A stretch of 11,321 bases of DNA from the NCBI GenBank assembly GCA_002427845.1, contig DIYZ01000058.1:1-11321 (forward strand), in the 5' to 3' direction. Shown here piece by piece: positions 6,908 to 11,321 of this stretch. The stretch's first letter is position 1, and every line of letters begins with the position of its first letter. Origin of the DNA: Chloracidobacterium sp. UBA6041 (lineage in GTDB: Bacteria; Acidobacteriota; Blastocatellia; Pyrinomonadales; Pyrinomonadaceae). Made by a program: the position numbers and the translations under genes. The notes below the pieces were generated by a model, which saw only the letters and a list, made by a program, of their open reading frames with translations, ran no database searches and was not told the origin of the DNA.

Positions 6908-8860
6908 TCAAGAACTTACCTGAGCATATTCCAGTTGTTTCTGCTCGTGCGTCTGGCCTTGTTCACCATCGAAAAACTGTCGCTGCCAGATTTCGAAATT
7001 CACGAGCGCCCATAGTCGCTCTGAGTGATTCTCGCCACTGGTTTGATGACGCGCAACGAGGCTGCGAACAAAATCAGGAGAAAAGATTCTCCGGCTTAGG
7101 GCCCGGTCACTCAAAACATATTCGTCTATCACGGAACTGTAGGCACCGCGGAACCAGGCTCCGATCGGCACAGGGAATCCCATTTTGGGCCGCGATAGAA
7201 TAGCTTTGGGCAGTAGGCCTTTCATGCTTTCGCGCAGTACGTATTTCGTCGTCCAGCCGCGCAACTTCAATCGCTGCGGTAACCCGCACGTGAACTCCAC
7301 AAGCTTATGATCGAGAAAAGGCACGCGACTCTCGACGGAAGTTGCCATGCTCATCCGGTCCTGCTTCATCAGCAATTCGTGCAGGTAGGTTTTGATATCA
7401 GCATAAAGCAAGCGGTCGAGAAAAGAAGTCGCGTCAGTCTCTTTCAGCACCTCCCGCAACCCCATGTAGGGATCGGTCGTTCCCAATCGCTCTTTCATTT
7501 CGGGGGCCAATAATTCCTGTTGCATCGCGCGGGGAAACACTGCGAAGTTATCAAAGTAGATACTCTCAATGTCTGGTGAAACAGCCAGAAACGAGCGCAG
7601 AAGCTTTTGCCGCAGCTTCGCTCCGGGCATTCCCTCAATCTGCTTGCGCAAAAGATTTCTGACACTGTTGGGTGTGAGGCTGTAATAACGCGCTCCCAAA
7701 GCAAGATTCAGAATTGTCTTCCGATAACGAGCATAACCGGCGAGCAGTTCGTCGCTGCCCTCCCCCGTTAGTACAACCTTGACGTGCTGCGACGCCAGCA
7801 GCGAAACGAAGTAGAGCGCCACACTAGACGGATGCGCGAGCGGTTCATCTTCGTGCCAAACGAGCTTTGGCAGGGTAGCGAAAAAATCTTCCGGACTAAC
7901 TACCACTTCGTGGTGATTTGCCTTGAATTCCCGGGCTACCAGCCGCGCATACTCGAGCTCGTTTGCTTCGCGTTCTTTAAAGGCGACAGAGAATGTCTTG
8001 ATCGGCTCTGTTACCATCCCGCTCATCACTGCCGCAATAGCCGATGAGTCAATGCCGCCCGAAAGGAACATTCCCAACGGCACATCGGCCATCAGGCGCA
8101 GGCGCACTGACGTGCGAAATAGTTCGCGCCACTCGTCTACGTAGTCTCTGTCGCTGCGACCCTCGTCTGCATGCCTGACAAAACTAACGTCCCAGTATCG
8201 GCTGACCCGCAACTCACCGTCGCGCCAAAGCATGATGTGACCGGGGAGCAGACGCTTTACGCCACGAAATAAAGTCTCCTCACCAGAAGGTGCGTGGTTG
8301 GCCAGATAATCCGGCATCACACAGTAGTTGATTTCAGGTTTGATTGCGCCCGCTTCGAGCAGAGTCTTGATCTCCGAGCCAAAATAAAGCGAGCCGTCAT
8401 CGGTGTAAGCGTAGTAAAGCGGTTTCACTCCCAGGCGATCGCGAGCAACAAACAACTCCTTGCGACGCTGATCCCAGATGGCAAAGGCAAACATGCCGCG
8501 CAAGTAGTCAACGCAGTGCTCACCGTGTTCTTCGTAGAGATGCAGGATTGTTTCGGTGTCGCAATGTGTTTGATAAACGTGGCCCTTGGCTTCCAACTCC
8601 GCACGAAAATCAGCGTGGTTATAGATCTCGCCGTTGTATGTGATATGAAGAGTCTCGTCCTCATTCGCCATTGGCTGATGGCCAGCCGCGACGTCGACAA
8701 TGCTCAGACGGCGGTGGCCCAAGCCGACAGCACCATCAATGAAGATGCCTTCGTCGTCCGGTCCACGATGGGTGATTACGTCGCGCATGCGCTTGAGCAC
8801 GGCGGCATCAATCATGCGCCGTGATCTACTCGAAAACGCAATGCCGTTAATACCACACAT
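6908..8860 (-). CDS. asnB: Glutamine-hydrolysing asparagine synthase-type amidotransferase
   Basis: 650 residues, cytoplasmic. An N-terminal class II glutaminase domain opens with MCGINGIAF, where Cys2 becomes the nucleophile after Met removal. Arg49, the YNGEIYNH loop (75-82) and Asp101 match the glutamine site. The C-terminal synthetase domain has the ATP pyrophosphatase loop FLSGGIDSS (265-273), LTGEGSDELLAGY (364-376) and MKQDRMSMATSVESRVPFLD (498-517). The family makes asparagine from aspartate. Members inside polysaccharide loci, including those of exosortase/PEP-CTERM systems, may instead transfer ammonia to a sugar carboxylate, as reported for WbpS-type amidotransferases. Next to AlgD, a uronic-acid acceptor is attractive but unproven. 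The ATG begins 3 bp after the heparinase-like gene's stop. No Shine-Dalgarno is visible because the leader is made of 7-bp repeat units, so coupling to the upstream gene is likely. Confidence 0.87.
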   Translation of the reverse strand: MCGINGIAFSSRSRRMIDAAVLKRMRDVITHRGPDDEGIFIDGAVGLGHRRLSIVDVAAGHQPMANEDETLHITYNGEIYNHADFRAELEAKGHVYQTHCDTETILHLYEEHGEHCVDYLRGMFAFAIWDQRRKELFVARDRLGVKPLYYAYTDDGSLYFGSEIKTLLEAGAIKPEINYCVMPDYLANHAPSGEETLFRGVKRLLPGHIMLWRDGELRVSRYWDVSFVRHADEGRSDRDYVDEWRELFRTSVRLRLMADVPLGMFLSGGIDSSAIAAVMSGMVTEPIKTFSVAFKEREANELEYARLVAREFKANHHEVVVSPEDFFATLPKLVWHEDEPLAHPSSVALYFVSLLASQHVKVVLTGEGSDELLAGYARYRKTILNLALGARYYSLTPNSVRNLLRKQIEGMPGAKLRQKLLRSFLAVSPDIESIYFDNFAVFPRAMQQELLAPEMKERLGTTDPYMGLREVLKETDATSFLDRLLYADIKTYLHELLMKQDRMSMATSVESRVPFLDHKLVEFTCGLPQRLKLRGWTTKYVLRESMKGLLPKAILSRPKMGFPVPIGAWFRGAYSSVIDEYVLSDRALSRRIFSPDFVRSLVARHQTSGENHSERLWALVNFEIWQRQFFDGEQGQTHEQKQLEYAQVSS

Positions 8861-8863
8861 GAT

Positions 8864-11314
8864 CTAGCGATTTCGGATTTCGGATTTCGAATTGCGAATT
8901 TCTAGTTTTGAACTACCGATTTCCAAGTCCGAAGTTCGTAATCCGGAGTTTTCCTCCTCGTCCGTTATATCAAATTGAAATTGGTTACCGGCGCGTCGGG
9001 CTGCCAAGTAGCTAATCCTTTTTCCTGACTTAAAGATCGCTTTTCCGTCCAACAACAGGCTCTGGCCTCCAATTAGAACTAACTCTTCCGGGAGCGATCC
9101 GTCCTCTCGGGAAAACCGCGCCCATGTCCATTCAAAATCCGAGGCCAGCCGGGCAGTCTCGATTTGTTCCCGGGCGCGAATCATAACAATGTCCAGCCAA
9201 TTCTCATTAGCAACTTCGAAGGCCCGACCGCCTATCGTCTCAATCTCAGTCACACGCCAACGGGCCTGGGCCGTGCGGGGCATCAGCAGACTGACTGCGT
9301 CGCGGGCTCCGCTCAACAGAGCCGAAAAGACATAAACGCGCGCAGGGTCCTTTTGTGCGTAACAGTGCGAAACCCAGCCTTCTTCCCGTCTCCACCGGCC
9401 GTGTTCGGCAAAGGCGTGGACGTCAAGGCCGGAGGCGCCGTTGTTTTCGGCAATAAACGCATCTTGTCCGGCAACTGCTTCAATCAAAGAATCGGAGGCA
9501 GGGTCAAAATGGAACCAGAGATCCACGCTCCGTTCTCCGGCAGATTCTAGATGGTCGCGAATTACCCAATAATCGTGTTTGAGAAACAGAATGCCGCGTT
9601 CATGTGTTGCGGGCTGCGACATCATCGCATAGCCATCGTGAGCACCGGCTACGTAGTCGAAGCGGTCTCGACTGAGCCAGGCGAGACGTTGGCAGCGAGC
9701 AATACTCTTCCACGAAAACGGTCCAGCTAAAACCGAAGACGACTGTCGGTCTACCGTCAAGGTGTTATGAGCGGGTGAGCTGCGAAACCAATCGCGCAAT
9801 TCCTTTGTCCCAGTGTAAGTGTAAGTGCCGGGATCGACGAGCAGCGTCCGCCCATTCGCGGCCAGCTCAAACGCCAGCGCGTCGGCATGCGCATGCCCAC
9901 AGTTAGCTTGGCCGTGAGTCCCACAGTCAAAAAGCAGATAGTTTGCATCTGGCGTCCAGTCGTCTCGCATCACGTAGTAGCCGCCGCTTTCAAAGGCAAC
10001 TGATTGCTTTGAAGGCTCCCCAGCCACAATCCGATCAAGACGCTGCAAGCCCTCTGCTCCCAGGAGCCAGAGCGTTTCTTCCGCCGGACCTGCCGCAACA
10101 AACTTATAGTCGGGTCGGTCAAACAGTGCCGCGCCCGTCGACAGCGTTGCACGAAAATCATTTGCCGGACGTCGATCGAGCATCGTCAACCTGCCACCAT
10201 CGTCGTCGCCAAACAAGGGTGTCGTGCCATCCGGTCTCGTGATGTACATTAAATGATCGAGCAGGGCTTTCAATTTGTCGTCAACCGCGTTCGAAACAAC
10301 CTCACCGTTCGCCTGCCCGAGAATCAGAAAATGAATATAGAAGTCCGAGGTGTAGCGATGGTAGTAACTGGATTGCTCAAAGTAGACGCCGTCGGGTCGC
10401 ACGTGAATTGGAAGCTGCTCCAACAAAATCCGCTTACCCGTTTGCCGCCATCGCTCCGCATCCTTGAATTCGGGCAACAGTATGCCGAGGTAAAAAAGAC
10501 CGAGTGCCTCGCCAGTCAGGTGTGTATTCGGGCTGAAGTAGGTGGAGAGGTAGGTTTCCAGATGCCTGGAGTTCAAATACAGAAACTTCAGGGCTCGAAT
10601 AAATGTGCGCGGTGAAAAGGATGTGGAGTCTTTGAAAAAATAGACAGCCCAAAGCCACGAAATGGATCGGAAGGCGATTTCCAAACTGCTGGCCCAGTTA
10701 ATGCCCAGCTTGGGCGGATTCTGATCCATCCAGCTTTCGAGATGTGCCGCAAACGTTTGGGCATATCGTTCGTCGCCGGTTAGCCAGTAAGCTTGACCAA
10801 GCGTGGTGAAATACTGATGACGATTCAACTCCCAAACGATCTTCTTGTCGCCGGCAACCTCTGCGTCGAGATAGTCGAGACGGCTCCAATGAATCAGTGG
10901 AGTGCGCTTTCCTGACACGGGTTCCAGATGCCAATCGATCGGCTGCCCAAAGCTCAGACCGCGGAAACCGAGCAGATCAAACTGGCCCTTCACTATGCGG
11001 TTGGACCGCTCGAGGATTTCTTGCTCGGCCGCGGGCCATCTGGTACGTAATTGTTCGACGGTGGCGTCCTGCGCGTCAAAGCTCGCGAAAAACCTTGGCG
11101 TTGGGCGCGACCGAAAATGCTCGAGAAAGTCCTGCGCCGACCAAAGCTCTCGGCCGATGCTTTCACGATCCAGCATGGCGAGCAGCTCGGCGTCGCTGGG
11201 CAGTTTCGTCAACGATGACCAACCGCGACGCTCAGCAAGCGCCGCGAGTTTCTGCACGCTCCGCATACGCAGTTCGTCAAAGCGCAGCTCTTTGATTTTC
11301 TTCCAGTTCGGCAT
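8864..11314 (-). CDS. Heparinase II/III-like polysaccharide lyase family protein
   Basis: 816 residues. An N-terminal alpha-toroid domain (about 60-380) includes NRHQYF (164-169), SPNTHLTGEALGLF (261-274) with candidate Asn263, and RPDGVYFEQSSYYHRYTSDF (306-325) with candidate catalytic Tyr318. A C-terminal beta-sandwich heparinase II/III domain (about 435-770) holds HGQANCGHAHADALAFEL (467-484) with candidate His474/His476, then LLVDPGTYTYTG and SSPAHNTLTVD. Known members cleave uronic-acid-containing glycans by beta-elimination, including heparin and, in related families, alginate. No signal peptide is visible: the N-terminus is MPNWKKIKELRFDELRM. This suggests a cytoplasmic location, odd for a lyase of an exported polymer. 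Residues about 789-816 are encoded by a degenerate 7-bp tandem array and look like an add-on. The gene starts 8 bp from the window edge, so its promoter is not visible. It is the first visible gene of the - strand unit. Confidence 0.85.
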   Translation of the reverse strand: MPNWKKIKELRFDELRMRSVQKLAALAERRGWSSLTKLPSDAELLAMLDRESIGRELWSAQDFLEHFRSRPTPRFFASFDAQDATVEQLRTRWPAAEQEILERSNRIVKGQFDLLGFRGLSFGQPIDWHLEPVSGKRTPLIHWSRLDYLDAEVAGDKKIVWELNRHQYFTTLGQAYWLTGDERYAQTFAAHLESWMDQNPPKLGINWASSLEIAFRSISWLWAVYFFKDSTSFSPRTFIRALKFLYLNSRHLETYLSTYFSPNTHLTGEALGLFYLGILLPEFKDAERWRQTGKRILLEQLPIHVRPDGVYFEQSSYYHRYTSDFYIHFLILGQANGEVVSNAVDDKLKALLDHLMYITRPDGTTPLFGDDDGGRLTMLDRRPANDFRATLSTGAALFDRPDYKFVAAGPAEETLWLLGAEGLQRLDRIVAGEPSKQSVAFESGGYYVMRDDWTPDANYLLFDCGTHGQANCGHAHADALAFELAANGRTLLVDPGTYTYTGTKELRDWFRSSPAHNTLTVDRQSSSVLAGPFSWKSIARCQRLAWLSRDRFDYVAGAHDGYAMMSQPATHERGILFLKHDYWVIRDHLESAGERSVDLWFHFDPASDSLIEAVAGQDAFIAENNGASGLDVHAFAEHGRWRREEGWVSHCYAQKDPARVYVFSALLSGARDAVSLLMPRTAQARWRVTEIETIGGRAFEVANENWLDIVMIRAREQIETARLASDFEWTWARFSREDGSLPEELVLIGGQSLLLDGKAIFKSGKRISYLAARRAGNQFQFDITDEEENSGLRTSDLEIGSSKLEIRNSKSEIRNR
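8865..8948. repeat. Degenerate heptanucleotide tandem repeat, about 12 units
   Basis: Read on the + strand the sequence splits without gaps into 7-base units: TAGCGAT, TTCGGAT, TTCGGAT, TTCGAAT, TGCGAAT, TTCTAGT, TTTGAAC, TACCGAT, TTCCAAG, TCCGAAG, TTCGTAA, TCCGGAG. The consensus is TTCGRAT. Units at 8872-8892 are nearly perfect and decay toward 8948. Because three units make 21 bases, the - strand translation is a heptapeptide repeat, seen as LEIGSSK, LEIRNSK and SEIRNR at the C-terminus of the heparinase-like protein. The array ends at that gene's TAG and at the asnB leader. Similar short heptameric arrays are known in other bacteria, such as cyanobacterial STRR repeats, but I cannot assign this one to a named family. 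Confidence 0.8.
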
Positions 11315-11321
11315 GAGGTTG

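Noticed and set aside
8294..8824. 176-codon open frame on the + strand, opposite asnB
   Set aside because: It lies wholly antisense to a well-supported asnB gene, its translation shows no recognisable domain, and long antisense frames are expected by chance opposite such genes.
8865..8948. Possible CRISPR or transposon end
   Set aside because: The units are 7 bp and contiguous with no spacers, there are no terminal inverted repeats, and no transposase or cas gene is nearby.

Overview
The window reads as part of an extracellular-polysaccharide (EPS) locus of a Gram-negative, didermic bacterium. Gene content and style suggest Acidobacteriota (a Blastocatellia-like lineage) as the best guess. 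The clues are moderate GC, an asparagine-synthase-type amidotransferase and a GT4 glycosyltransferase of the kinds found in exosortase/PEP-CTERM EPS loci, a heparinase II/III-like protein, and a degenerate 7-bp tandem repeat. The taxonomic call is inference and low-confidence. No rRNA, tRNA, CRISPR array, transposase or integrase was seen.

There are two convergent transcription units. On the + strand (134-2383) two genes sit 6 bp apart. The first is a small flavin-reductase-like split-barrel protein. The second is a 593-residue fusion of another, divergent flavin-reductase-like domain to a Gfo/Idh/MocA-type NAD(P)-dependent sugar dehydrogenase. On the - strand (11314 down to 2414) six genes run head to tail: heparinase II/III-like protein, asnB-like glutamine amidotransferase, GT4 glycosyltransferase, membrane-anchored GT2 glycosyltransferase, GDP-mannose 6-dehydrogenase (algD) and a YdcF/ElyC-like membrane protein. 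Gaps in this unit are 3, 61, 8, 111 and 36 bp, so it is probably one operon. The 111-bp gap before algD is the only one with clear room for an internal promoter. The two units end 30 bp apart with no visible terminator hairpin.

A working model, by inference: AlgD makes GDP-mannuronate, the two glycosyltransferases build a uronic-acid-containing repeat or chain, the AsnB-like protein may amidate a sugar carboxyl (or make asparagine), and the heparinase-like protein cleaves or edits the uronic-acid polymer. The YdcF-like protein may act on lipid-carrier or envelope metabolism. The facing dehydrogenase fusion would supply another oxidised or modified sugar.

The two most unusual items are (1) the split-barrel plus split-barrel::dehydrogenase gene pair and (2) an 84-bp array of about twelve degenerate 7-bp units (consensus TTCGRAT). 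That array forms the last 28 or so codons of the heparinase gene and also occupies the leader of asnB. No flippase, polymerase, exosortase or export protein is encoded in the window, so the biosynthetic locus must continue outside it.
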